Source: Providencia rettgeri
Lineage (GTDB): Bacteria; Pseudomonadota; Gammaproteobacteria; Enterobacterales; Enterobacteriaceae
Direction: 5' to 3'
DNA length: 64,000 bases
Assembly: GCA_900455085.1 (NCBI GenBank)
Contig: UGTZ01000002.1
Span: 1-64,000 of the forward strand
Positions 1 through 9,446 of this stretch are shown piece after piece (position 1 is the stretch's first letter; every line of letters starts with the position of its first letter). A program made the translations under genes and the position numbers. The notes below the pieces were generated by a model, which made no database searches, had not been told where the DNA came from, and was given only the letters and a program-made list of their open reading frames with translations.

Positions 1-68
1 CATGTCGTTGAACAAACGAGAAATTACCGGAAGGAATTAAAGCGTATTCAGAAGATTATTTTAAATAA
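1..68 (+). pseudogene. 3' end of MrpJ-like Xre regulator, copy 1
   Basis: This corresponds to the last 22 codons of the intact regulator at 47655-47966. One C is missing near position 17 relative to copy 2, which breaks the reading frame. The N-terminal part lies outside the window, so it cannot be said whether the rest is intact. Confidence 0.7.
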
Positions 69-183
69 ATTATGAATATTCATTTGCATTAATTAAATTA
101 ATTACTAATTTCTGCGTTATCTCTTTATCGATATTTTAAATATCGACAGGTATTTTTATAACCATAATATGGGATGTCTTAAC

Positions 184-645
184 ATGAAAAAACGTCTGGC
201 TTTCGTCGCTTTTGCATCATTGGCTTTAGCCGCATGCAGCTCGGTGCCTCAAAAAAAAGTGACTCAACGATTTCAAAGCCGAATGCCCCGAAAACGGCGA
301 CGGTATCGACCAATAATGAAACTAATTTAGCGGCCACGGCTTATGGTCAAAATAAACAGTTACTCTCAGGGGATTGTCATTGCGTCAACCCGCAATGCCT
401 GTGTGGACAGTTTTAATTTTCTTAAAGGACTTAATCAAGGGCAATTTGATAATTATTCAGCCGATTACAGCAAAATTAACCAAAACTATACGTTCTTAAA
501 TATTAATAAAGAAATTATGGATAAAGACTCAAAAGAGCTGCTCTCCATGACACTGAACAAAAAACTGGACACCTTGTGTGCCAAAGTCCAATACGCGGGT
601 TTTATTGGCGTGAAAGACCGACTCAAGGCGTTATCCGATATTTAA
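184..645 (+). pseudogene. Lipoprotein gene, copy 1, frameshifted
   Basis: This is the counterpart of the intact lipoprotein at 48082-48546. The start encodes MKKRLAF and a lipobox (LAAC) signal peptide. Relative to copy 2 one T is missing near 263 and two bases near 364. The frame is restored after the second change, but the intervening reading frame hits a TAG, so the product would stop about 50 residues in. Either the gene is dead or the indels are sequence errors in a repeated region; the sequence alone cannot separate these. Confidence 0.8.
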
Positions 646-682
646 TTATTTAAACGATAGACTTTTTCTTTGTTTCTTTTTT

Positions 683-714
683 GTTCACTTGGTGGGGCTC
701 CCTGGCAAGTGAAC
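683..714 (+). promoter_or_regulatory. 9-bp inverted repeat between lipoprotein and adhesin genes (copy 1)
   Basis: GTTCACTTG (683-691) and CAAGTGAAC (706-714) form a perfect 9-bp stem with a 14-base loop between the lipoprotein stop and the adhesin start. There is no T-run after it, so an RNA stability or attenuation hairpin is more likely than a simple terminator. The same hairpin is at 48584-48615. Confidence 0.5.
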
Positions 715-739
715 GTTGTGCTATCACTAGGAGTTAGGT

Positions 740-3700
740 ATGTCATCTCAGGTATCGTCGTTACCGTATTATTCAAAAACCCGGCGATTAACAGCTTATA
801 TTTTGCTGGTTATTCAGCTGTTCTTACCCATTTCGGTGGCTTTTTCGGCGGTCGTTCAGGCGGCAGAGCAAGAAAGTCTGGACATGATGAGTACCATGAG
901 TGGCATACAAGCGTTGATGGAGGGTAATGAGGGGGCGGCACCTGAATCGACGACCTCGCCGAATTCTTCAGATAAAAAATCATCTAAAACAGCTTTAGGC
1001 GCACTCGGTGTACCGAATTTTACCGTTCGTGACCCTAATGATTTTTCTGCGCCGCCTTTGCATGACAATACGGTTCGCCAGGACGATATTTTAAGCGCCT
1101 TGCCCCACCTTAGGGTTACCAGAAACAGAAGATGAAAACAAAGCTTCACCTGAAACTCAAGTGGTGGCACAAGGGGCATCGCAAGCCGGTCAATTATTAT
1201 CGAATGGGGGGATGCGGTGGATGCGTCCATTGGATACGCTCGAAGTTTAGGGGAAAACTTGATTAACCAGCAAATTACTGACTGGCTGAATCAATACGGC
1301 AAAGCCCGTGTTCAATTGGGGACGGATAAAACCGGGGATGCGGATTTACTGCTGCCTTTGATTGATAAAGCGAATAGTTTGGTGTTTAGTCAGGTGGGTA
1401 TTCGAGCAAATGAAGACCGTAACACGACCAATTTGGGACTTGGGTATCGTCAATACCAAGCGGATTGGATGTGGGGCGTGAACAGTTTCTACGATTATGA
1501 CATCACCGGGGGCAACTCTCGCGTGGGGGTAGGCTCTGAGCTGTGGTTTGATTATTTAAAATTTGCCGGGAATGGCTATTTTCGTTTAACCGATTGGCAT
1601 CAATCGGACTTACACGCGATGCGTGATTATGATGAACGTCCAGCGAATGGGTTTGATTTACGTGCTGAGGGGTATTTGCCGAGCTACCCGCAATTGGGGG
1701 CGTATGCCAAGTATGAACAGTATTTTGGTAAAGGGATAAGTCTAAGTGACAGTGGCGTTTCTGCGAGTGACTTAAAAGATGACCCATCGCGTTCCACATT
1801 GGGGGTGAGTTATACCCCGTTCCCACTGATGACATTGAAAGGCGAAACCTCTCGAGGCGACTCGAATGATAGTCGCTTAGGGCTGGAATTGACTTATCGA
1901 TTTGGCGTGCCATTAAACCAACAATTAGACCCAGAGTATGTGGATTTAATGCGTAACCTGGCCGGTAACCGGTACGACTTTGTTGACCGTAACTACAACA
2001 TTGTTATGCAGTACCGTAAGCAAGAGCTATTAACCATTTCGTTACCGGACAGTATGACGGCGGAAGCAGCCGCATTATTGCCAGTGACGGCCACGGTCAA
2101 TAAATCGAAATACGGGTTAAAAAGTATTGCGTGGTCTGCACCAGAGCTGATAGCGCAAGGTGGGCAAATTCAGGTCACATCACCGACCACGATAAACTTA
2201 ACCTTGCCGGCTTACGTATTCCAAACGCGAGCGAATGAACCTCAAAGTTACCGCGTTTCTGCGGTGGGAACCGACAATGAAGGGAATACGTCGAACACGG
2301 CGGTCATGTGGGTGAATGTGAAACCTTCCCAAGAGACCGTCGCTTCGCTGACGTTGTCACCAAATACGGTATTACTGGCGAATAACAGTGATACGTATAC
2401 GGCGACGGCGCTTATCCAGAATGAAAAAGGGGAAGCATTGGTTGACAAGGATGTCACTTTTACCGTGAGTGGATTTACCGACAATGAAAAGGTGACGCTG
2501 ACGGGCGGTAATGGTGAGTCAGGTCAATCGGTGACGGTGAGAACGGATAGCCAAGGTCAGGCACTCATCACGATAAAAAGTAAAATTGCGGGTGATGGGG
2601 TACTGAAAGCGACCATGAAAAATGGGAACTTCCGGAATGCGACGTTGCGTTTTGCTGCGGATGCGAGTACAGCCCAAATCACCGAGTTAGTCTTAACCGA
2701 TGATAAAGCGGTGGCGAACGGAAAGGCCACCAATGTGGCGGTGGCGACGGTTAAAGACCAATTTGGTAATGTGGTGGAAGGCTTTGATTTAGAAAGCTCT
2801 GCGAGTAATGGTGCGGTCGTCGTGACACCGTCACAAGTGACGAATACGCAAGGTCAAGTGACGACCTCATTTACGAATATGGCGGCAGGTAGCTCAGTAT
2901 TAACAGTTAAAGGGAATAGTACAGGGACGCAAAAAACGGTTACGGCCCAATTTATTGCGGATATTAGCACGGCGAAAATCGCCAGCGTTGTGGTTGATAA
3001 AGACAATGCGGTAGCGAATGGGCAAGACCGTAATACCGTGACAGTAACGGTCGTGGATGGAAATGGGAATGTCTTAGCGAATGCCCCGGTGACAATTACA
3101 GTTCCAGGTGCCGCGAAATACAGTACACAGCCGGCGAATGGACTGACAAACAGCCAAGGTCAGTTGGTGATTAACTATACGAACACCAAAGCAGGGACGG
3201 AAAATTATTCGGTGAGCATCAACAACAGCCAAGAGATGGCGGTGCTGACCTTTAAGGCGGATAGCGCTAACCCAAGTGTGAGCCAATCCAAACTGACCGT
3301 TTCACCAAAAACGATTAAAGCGGATGGGGCTGAAACGGCAAATATTACCTTAATATTGAAAGATAAATTTGGAAATACAATTTCAGGCCAAACGGTAGCA
3401 TTCAGTACGACACTGGCGAATACGACTATCAGCGCAACACAAGACAATGGTCAAGGTGACTATTTATCGACGATTTCAGGCACCCAAATTGGGGATGCGC
3501 CGATTTCGGTGTTAGTCAACGGCAAGACTCTGGCTGTCAATTCAGACAGTGTTACCTTAGTTGCGACTTCACCGGTACAAGCCACATCGAGTATTTCGGT
3601 TGATAAAGCCAGTTACGTTGCAGGCGGTGAAATTCTTGTTACCGTCACGTTAAAAGACATGAACGGGAATATTGTCGTTGGTCAATCTCCGTTATTAACC

Positions 3701-6416
3701 TCCTCGGCAGTCTCAGTAGCGAACGCAGAAGTTAAGTCCGGTACCCGTTGGATAGATAATAACAACGGGTCTTATTCTCGAGCATATCTTGCGAACACGG
3801 CAGGGACTGGCTTACTGGCAACATTACAGCTCAGTGATTGGAGTGGCGATACGGTGTCATCACCTTATGCCATTACTTCCGGAAGTGCGGTCGCGTTAAA
3901 TTCAACCATTGCGGTTGATAAAGCGACTTACGCATCGGGTGATGAAATTAATGTCACTGTGATGCTGAAGGATGCACAAGGTAACCTCGTCAATGGTCAA
4001 GCTGAGTTGTTAACCAGCACCACGGTTAAGGTTCCAAATTCAAGTCTTAAAACAGGGGCAAATTGGATTGATAATGGGGATGGGACTTACACGACTACGT
4101 ATGTGGCCGAAAAAGCGGGGAGCAAGCTAAATGCGACACTTCAGTTAACCGGCTGGTCTAGCGCGAAAACATCCTCACCGTACGCAATCACTGCGGGTGA
4201 TGCCGTGCCATTAACGTCATCAATTACGGTTGATAAGTCGAGCTATACGGCTGGCAGCGATATTGTGGTGACGGTTGGATTAAAGGATAAACAAGGTAAC
4301 GCTGTTAATGGTCAAGCGTCTGCGTTAAGTCCGACTACAGTGACAGTGCCGAATGCGACACCAAAAGCGAACAGCAGCTGGGTGGATAACGGTAATGGTA
4401 CATATACAGGAACGTATGTGGCCAATACGACAGGCACTAATTTAAAAGCGCAAGTGCAACTGAGTGGATGGAGTAGCACAGTTCTTCTTCTGTGTATACG
4501 ATTACCGCAGGTAATGCGGTGCAAGTGAACTCATCGGTGACGGTAGATAACAGCACGTATACGGCAGGCAGTGATATTACGGTGACGGTAACGTTAAAAG
4601 ATGCCGAAGGTAACGCGGTCAGCGGTCAAGCGTCGGCGTTAACCCAGGACACGGTGACGGTGCCGAATGCGACGCCAAAAGCAAGTGGCAATTGGGTGGA
4701 TAATGGTGATGGTACGTACACAAAAACCTATGTGGCGAACACGGCAGGGTCAAACTTACAAGCCGAGTGAAACTGACGGATTGGGCAGGCGGTGTAGCGT
4801 CGGGGGCATATGCGATCACCGCAGGTAATGCAGACCAAGCCAACTCATCGGCGATGGTCGATAACACCACATACGTGGCGGGAACCGATATCACGGTGAC
4901 GGTGACGTTAAAAGATGCACAAGGTAACTCGGTCAGAGGTCAAGCATCCGCGTTGACAGGGACGGTGACGTACCGAATGCGACGCCAAAAGCGAGCAGCC
5001 GTTGGGTGGACAATGGGGATGGCACGTACACCGGAACGTATGTGGCGAACACCGTGGGCACGGCTTAAAAGCCAGCGTCAAGTTGACCGATTGGACAAGT
5101 GCTGTTGAGTCAGCCGGGTATGCGATTACGGTGGGCAAAGCAGTACAAAGTACCTCAGCGGTCGTGGTTGATAACACCACGTATGTCGCGGGAACCGATA
5201 TCACGTGACGGTGACGTTGAAAGACGCCGAAGGTAACGCGGTCAGCGGCGAAGCGTCAGCCTTAACCAGCAGCACGGTGACGGTGCCGAATGCGACGCCA
5301 AAAGCGAGCAGCCGTTGGGTGGACAATGGCGATGGCACATACACCGGAACGTATGTGGCGAACACCGTGGGCACGGGCTTAAAAGCCAGTGTGAAGTTGA
5401 CGGATTGGTCAAGTGCTGTTGAGTCAACTGGGTATGCGATTACCGTCGGCGATGCGGTACAAAGTACCTCAGCGGTCGTGGTCGATAACACGACGTATGT
5501 GGCGGGAACCGATATCACGGTGACGGTGACGTTGAAAGACGCTGAAGGTAACGCGGTTAGCGGCCAGGCGTCAGCATTAACCGATACGGTGACGGTGCCG
5601 AATGCGACCCAAAAAGCCAATAGCAACTGGTGGACAATGGGGATGGCACGTACACCGGAACGTATGTGGCGAACACCGTGGGCACGGGCTTAAAAGCCAG
5701 TGTGAAGTTGACGGATTGGTCAAGTGCTGTTGAGTCAACTGGGTATGCGATTACCGTCGGCGATGCGGCACAAAGTACCTCAGCGGTCGTGGTCGATAAC
5801 ACGACGTATGTGGCGGGAACGGATATCACGGTGACGGTGACGTTGAAAGACGCTGAAGGTAATTTAGTCAGCGGCCAAGCGTCAGCATTAACCGATACGG
5901 TAACGGTGCCGAATGCGACCCAAAAAAGCCAATAGCAACTGGGTAGATAATGGTGATGGCACGTATACCGGCACCTATGTAGCCAATACTACCGGTACCG
6001 GTTTGAAAGCCGAGGTGAAACTGACGGATTGGAATAACGCCGTTATATCTGCACCGTATGCTATTGAGCCAGATGTTAATTCAGCTAATATTGAATTAAC
6101 TTGGGTTAATTCAATGGATTTATCATTGTCTAATGGTACAGATTTAAATGAAATAGAAGCCGTAATTAAGGATGCTAATGGTAATGTTATCCCAGAGGCT
6201 AGATTTAACGTTAGTTTGCCTAATGGTTTGTCATTAAGTGGTGTTTCTAATCCGCTGACTGTCGATAATGATGGAATATTGAAATTTAATGTAGCAAGTA
6301 CTTCTTTTGGCAAAATGGAGATAAAAGCGACAGTTGAATCATCAGGAAATTCATCATCGACAACGGTAAACTTTTCGCCAGTAAATCTAACGTTAACGGT
6401 TAATATTAATAATTAA
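740..6416 (+). pseudogene. Inverse autotransporter (intimin/invasin-like), copy 1, multiply frameshifted
   Basis: This is a decayed copy of the intact 2831-residue protein at 48641-57136. The signal peptide, beta-barrel (continuous frame from about 1217) and first Ig-like domains are recognisable. Relative to copy 2 there are indels near 1103 (+1), 1163 (+3), 1208 (+2), 4479 (-1), 4766 (-1), 4970 (-1), 5065 (-1), 5208 (-1), 5631 (-1) and 5927 (+1). Most of the losses are single G residues in GG contexts. It keeps 8 of the roughly 100-residue Ig-like repeats against 17 in copy 2. As read, it cannot make a full-length adhesin; a truncated barrel plus early Ig domains (1217-4528 frame) would lack a signal peptide. 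Confidence 0.85.
3589..6057 (+). repeat. Tandem Ig-like domain repeats, copy 1 (8 units)
   Basis: Units of about 312 bp encode domains that begin near TYVAGTDITVTVTLKDAEGN-type strands and end with W...YAIT. Eight units can be counted, starting at about 3589, 3902, 4220, 4530, 4850, 5155, 5468 and 5780. Compared with copy 2, nine middle units are absent. Confidence 0.8.
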
Positions 6417-6424
6417 ATGACCAT

Positions 6425-6458
6425 AGGATGAGAATATAAAGAAAAATATTCTCATCCT
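6425..6458 (+). promoter_or_regulatory. 13-bp perfect hairpin before the secreted adhesin (copy 1)
   Basis: AGGATGAGAATAT (6425-6437) pairs perfectly with ATATTCTCATCCT (6446-6458) around an A-rich 8-base loop. It lies between the autotransporter stop and the next start. Copy 2 has a hairpin of similar size at 57147-57177 whose arm sequence differs but still pairs fully. No T-run follows. Confidence 0.6.
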
Positions 6459-6474
6459 GTTGGAGGTATTATAT

Positions 6475-7506
6475 ATGAAGTTAAAATTCTTTATTTCAGC
6501 AGGTCTTTTATTAGCCTCAGGTTCTGCTTTTTCAGCTACAAATTGTGTTGTGACGCCAGATACTGATTTTACGGTTGAGTTGTCTTCTATTAATATTAAT
6601 CCTGGTGCTCAAGTGGGTGATATTGTCGGAGAGTCTGAAATAATTGAAAGGCAAATATTATGTAATTATGATTCAACCCCAGAGTATAATCGTATACAAG
6701 CCTATTATAATGGTAGTAATAATATAGGAACAGGGGTTTTTATCGAAAAACAATACCCGGGCACATCAGAAGTGAGTAGATGCGAAGCTATGGAGTCTGG
6801 TTATCCAGGCCTAGGAATTGTTTGGTTTAATTATAATACAGCAAATCCAACTCGTTGGTTATGTGCATCTATACCTGAAGGTAGTGGAATATTTGCTCGG
6901 AACTTGGTATCAGGAATAACAAGAACTATTAGAGATCAAATTTTTTTAGTGAAAACGGGTCCAATCGAAACTGGAAATTTTAAATTTGATCGAACTTATC
7001 AGTTTGAAGAGCGTCCAAACAGTTCAAGCCATTTACCTGATTTTGGTCCACTTTATAAAGTTATTCTTTCAGGGGAGAGCCAAATCGAGGCTCCGGTATG
7101 TACTGCAACTAATTCAAGTGCAAATCAAGAGTATTTAGTTTCTAATATATCAAATGATTCAAAAAGTGATATTAGTCAAAGTATAAATATTTCATGTACA
7201 GGATATATTGAAGACGGTACAGTTGTTCCTTTCCAGTTTTTAACTAAAGATGGTATTTTTGCTCAAAATAATCAATATTACGCATCTTCTGTTAAAGGGC
7301 TAGGTATAAATGTCAGCTATAAAATAGATAGAGATACTAATTTTATTAAGTTAATACCTTCGCAAAAAGGAGTTATAAATGTGCCTATTTTTTCTGGTAA
7401 GTCAGCATTAGACTTTAGAATAGAACCTTATATTGAAAAGGATAGTGGTGTTTATCCATTGAGCGATAGTGCTAGTTTCAATATAAATATTAAAGCAGGG
7501 GGCTAA
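6475..7506 (+). CDS. Two-domain secreted adhesin-like protein, copy 1 (intact)
   Basis: A 343-residue protein with a clear signal peptide ending in SAFSA. The start at 6475 is preceded by GGAGG at 6461-6465. The mature protein has an N-terminal domain with cysteines and a conserved NPGAQVGDIVG segment, and a C-terminal half with CTGxIEDGT and PYIEKDSGVYPL segments. Both recall fimbrial tip adhesins (lectin plus pilin domain), although no usher or chaperone gene is present. It is nearly identical to 57200-58231; the signal peptide differs most. It directly follows the autotransporter, suggesting surface or periplasmic function. The fimbrial relationship is inference from general pattern, not a firm family match. 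Confidence 0.8.
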   Translation: MKLKFFISAGLLLASGSAFSATNCVVTPDTDFTVELSSININPGAQVGDIVGESEIIERQILCNYDSTPEYNRIQAYYNGSNNIGTGVFIEKQYPGTSEVSRCEAMESGYPGLGIVWFNYNTANPTRWLCASIPEGSGIFARNLVSGITRTIRDQIFLVKTGPIETGNFKFDRTYQFEERPNSSSHLPDFGPLYKVILSGESQIEAPVCTATNSSANQEYLVSNISNDSKSDISQSINISCTGYIEDGTVVPFQFLTKDGIFAQNNQYYASSVKGLGINVSYKIDRDTNFIKLIPSQKGVINVPIFSGKSALDFRIEPYIEKDSGVYPLSDSASFNINIKAGG

Positions 7507-7523
7507 ATTTAAATTGCCATAGA

Positions 7524-8351
7524 GTGACAGTTGAAAATAACTCACTGAGCGGTACGATAGCGAAGGAATCAGGGAAAAAAGCAATTACACTTTGTGCTCA
7601 AAATCCGGGTTGCCGTAATGCCGTAACAGGGACTTTAGGATTATCAACTGCATTCATTTTAACCAAAGAACAAATTGAAGAAGCAACTAATGCAGGGATC
7701 AGCCGAGACCCATCTAAAATTGCTAACTTATCAGTAGATCAAATACTGTGGTTGGATAGCCAAATTCTTGCCGGAGGCATGGGTGACCTCATGTTTGGTA
7801 CACAAACATGGGGAGACCGCATTGAATTACAACCTCATACCGGTGGAAATCAATTACCAGAACAAGGAAGAACTGACACTGGGGGTAACCAAATACCTGA
7901 ACAGGAGCGAACTGATACGGGCGGGAATCAAATTGTTGAACCTGGACGAACAGATACAGGTGGAAACCAGATCCCTGAACCGATCGAAAAACTGCCTGGA
8001 ACACCTATCCCTGAAACTCCATCTTTAGATGACCTAGCCTATTTAGACAAAATTACACAAGGCGAACATGCGGGTATCAGAAATAAAGAAGGCCGTCCAG
8101 TTAGCTCAGTCATTAACGATGTTCAGAAATCGAGACCTGCGGATATCTTAATACAAGATGATGGGCGCTGGGTTGTTAAAGGTAGTGACGGAAGAGTTCA
8201 TCTAATTGAGCCGGATGGTGAAGTGGTCACATCTTTTAAAAATAGTGACAAAAATACAGCTCAGCGAATTAGAGATGGAAAATGGAATCGGCCTAGTAAT
8301 GAAAAACTTGATGAATTTAAAGAAAAATTTTCTGATTATGTGAGGTGGTAG
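7524..8351 (+). CDS. Orphan CdiA C-terminal toxin module (VENN type)
   Basis: The reading frame opens at a GTG and begins TVENNSLSG. VENN is the motif that separates the constant part of CdiA from its variable toxic C-terminus in enterobacteria. After it come a pretoxin-like segment with two cysteines (LCAQNPGCRN), four imperfect repeats built on TGGNQIPEPGRTD (about residues 105-158), and a C-terminal domain of about 90 residues (ADILIQDDGRWVVKG onward) that I cannot assign to a named nuclease family. No CdiA body, ATG or good ribosome site precedes it. It starts exactly where identity with copy 2 of the locus ends. Most likely a displaced toxin tip acting as a donor cassette, not a secreted protein by itself. 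Confidence 0.75.
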   Translation: MTVENNSLSGTIAKESGKKAITLCAQNPGCRNAVTGTLGLSTAFILTKEQIEEATNAGISRDPSKIANLSVDQILWLDSQILAGGMGDLMFGTQTWGDRIELQPHTGGNQLPEQGRTDTGGNQIPEQERTDTGGNQIVEPGRTDTGGNQIPEPIEKLPGTPIPETPSLDDLAYLDKITQGEHAGIRNKEGRPVSSVINDVQKSRPADILIQDDGRWVVKGSDGRVHLIEPDGEVVTSFKNSDKNTAQRIRDGKWNRPSNEKLDEFKEKFSDYVRW

Positions 8352-8352
8352 A

Positions 8353-8607
8353 ATGGATATACTAAAAATAAATTACATATCAGAGGCTGATGTAACTTTA
8401 TTTGATATTCGTTTATCTGAATCGGAAGTTATAATTTATGCAGATTGTTTAAATTATGTTCTATCTCATTTGTCTGATGAACAGATATATGAAAAAACAG
8501 AATGCTCAAATCAAAAAGAATTATCACATTACTTAGAAGATTTAAAAACTTTAATTAAATCGATGGAACATAAAAGTTATCTTCCTGACAGATATAAGGA
8601 TCTATAA
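8353..8607 (+). CDS. Candidate CdiI-like immunity protein
   Basis: An 84-residue acidic protein starting one base after the toxin stop codon, in the order and spacing typical of cdiA-CT/cdiI modules. It has no signal peptide or membrane segment and shows no motif I recognise. The role as cognate immunity protein is inferred from position, size and charge only. Its AT-rich composition resembles the toxin end. Confidence 0.6.
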   Translation: MDILKINYISEADVTLFDIRLSESEVIIYADCLNYVLSHLSDEQIYEKTECSNQKELSHYLEDLKTLIKSMEHKSYLPDRYKDL

Positions 8608-8681
8608 AATTACTGTTTATATAAGTAGCAGCTTAGTTAGCTACTTATATTACAAACTAAATCAAACTCTTATCTTAATCC

Positions 8682-8718
8682 CCAGCTAACCGGATAATCA
8701 ACAATCCGATTCAGCTGG
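8682..8718. other. Imperfect inverted repeat after the toxin module
   Basis: CCAGCT (8682) and CGGAT (8691) pair with ATCCG (8704) and AGCTGG (8713). The string CCCCAGCTAACCGG at 8680 resembles CCCCGCTTAACCGG at 13562, at the other side of the primase-recombinase genes. These could be remnants of element ends. The rest of 8608-8889 holds no gene. Confidence 0.3.
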
Positions 8719-8889
8719 TAAAAAAAGCGTCATCACCAAAGGGCGCAAGACATAATGCTGATTGTGCGTGGTCATGGTGTTCAGACTGCGCATAATCCCC
8801 GAGCATTATGTTGAATTGCCGAAGGCTATTTACCCTGCGGGGATGATAACCTTTTGATTCTTTACTTAATAAAAATATAAAGCTCCCCT

Positions 8890-8914
8890 AACGCTGTGCA
8901 TTTTGCGCAGCGTT
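8890..8914 (-). terminator. Terminator downstream of the Xre gene
   Basis: AACGCTGTGC (8890-8899) and GCGCAGCGTT (8905-8914) form a stem with one mismatch and a short T-rich loop. It sits just beyond the stop of the minus-strand Xre gene and could serve both directions. Confidence 0.5.
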
Positions 8915-8959
8915 ATTTACCTTTTCTTTTTAGCCGTCTTACTTTTAGCTGTCGTATCT

Positions 8960-9313
8960 TTAATTAATGAGTTGTTTTAATTGATTTTGTTTGACTGCCA
9001 TATCCATAAAACGACAAATAATATCTTGCTCATCGGGCCTCAGTTCATCAACTTGTCTGCAAAGCTCTTTTAGCCGCTTGTTTTTGATATCAAACGCAGG
9101 CTTATTGGGTCCTTGCTCACCATAAACAAGGTGGTCAATGGTGACTTCAAGGACTTGCGCTAATCTGATGATATATTCAAATTGCGGTCGGGATTTTCCT
9201 TGCTCCCATCGTCCTACCATTCGAGGCTGAACATCCAACATATTGGCCAGAGACAGTTGCGTAAGCTGACGTTGCTTACGGATGAGTGCGAGGTTTTTGC
9301 CAAAATCAGTCAT
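8960..9313 (-). CDS. Xre-family transcriptional regulator
   Basis: A 117-residue protein starting MTDFGKNLALIR, with a classic HTH_3 domain over residues 5-60 (RQLTQLSLANML, VGRWEQGKSRP). The tail has a DELRPDEQDIICRF segment, a form common in regulators beside phage or mobile-element genes. The frame continues upstream to 9361, but the internal ATG fits the domain start best. It is divergent from the primase gene, and an array of GACCT half-sites lies between them, so it probably represses both promoters. Confidence 0.85.
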   Translation of the reverse strand: MTDFGKNLALIRKQRQLTQLSLANMLDVQPRMVGRWEQGKSRPQFEYIIRLAQVLEVTIDHLVYGEQGPNKPAFDIKNKRLKELCRQVDELRPDEQDIICRFMDMAVKQNQLKQLIN

Positions 9314-9392
9314 GGATAAACAAAGCCATATCAATTGAGAATATGACATAGTAACCCTCACTTTTTAAAATTTATCTTGAATGAATAATAAA

Positions 9393-9422
9393 GACCTGAT
9401 TAAAATAGGTCAATATAGACCT
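9393..9422. promoter_or_regulatory. Putative operator between Xre and primase genes
   Basis: GACCT (9393), AGGTC (9407) and GACCT (9418) form an inverted pair plus a third half-site in the divergent intergenic region. This is the expected layout for a dimeric Xre repressor. Binding itself is inferred. Confidence 0.5.
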
Positions 9423-9446
9423 TGACGTATTTTAAAGGGAAAAAGA

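Larger units (their letters stand above)
1..7526 (+). repeat. Large direct repeat, copy 1 of the adhesin locus
   Basis: This stretch matches 47898-58251 in the same orientation, from inside an MrpJ-like regulator through a lipoprotein, an inverse autotransporter and a secreted adhesin. Identity stops just after the string GCCATAGAGTG (ends 7526 here, 58251 in copy 2). Copy 1 is about 2.8 kb shorter because it has fewer Ig-like repeats, and it carries many 1-2 base indels. Synonymous differences cluster in the beta-barrel part (about 1380-1900), while about 1910-4470 looks essentially identical to copy 2. The left boundary lies outside the window. Confidence 0.95.

Noticed and set aside
1..7526. 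The duplication as a mere circular-contig overlap
   Set aside because: Downstream sequences differ (toxin module in copy 1, further adhesins in copy 2), and clustered synonymous differences show two real, diverged copies.
7768..8028. Frame overlapping the toxin module in another phase
   Set aside because: It is a shadow of the TGGNQ repeat region, with no independent support.
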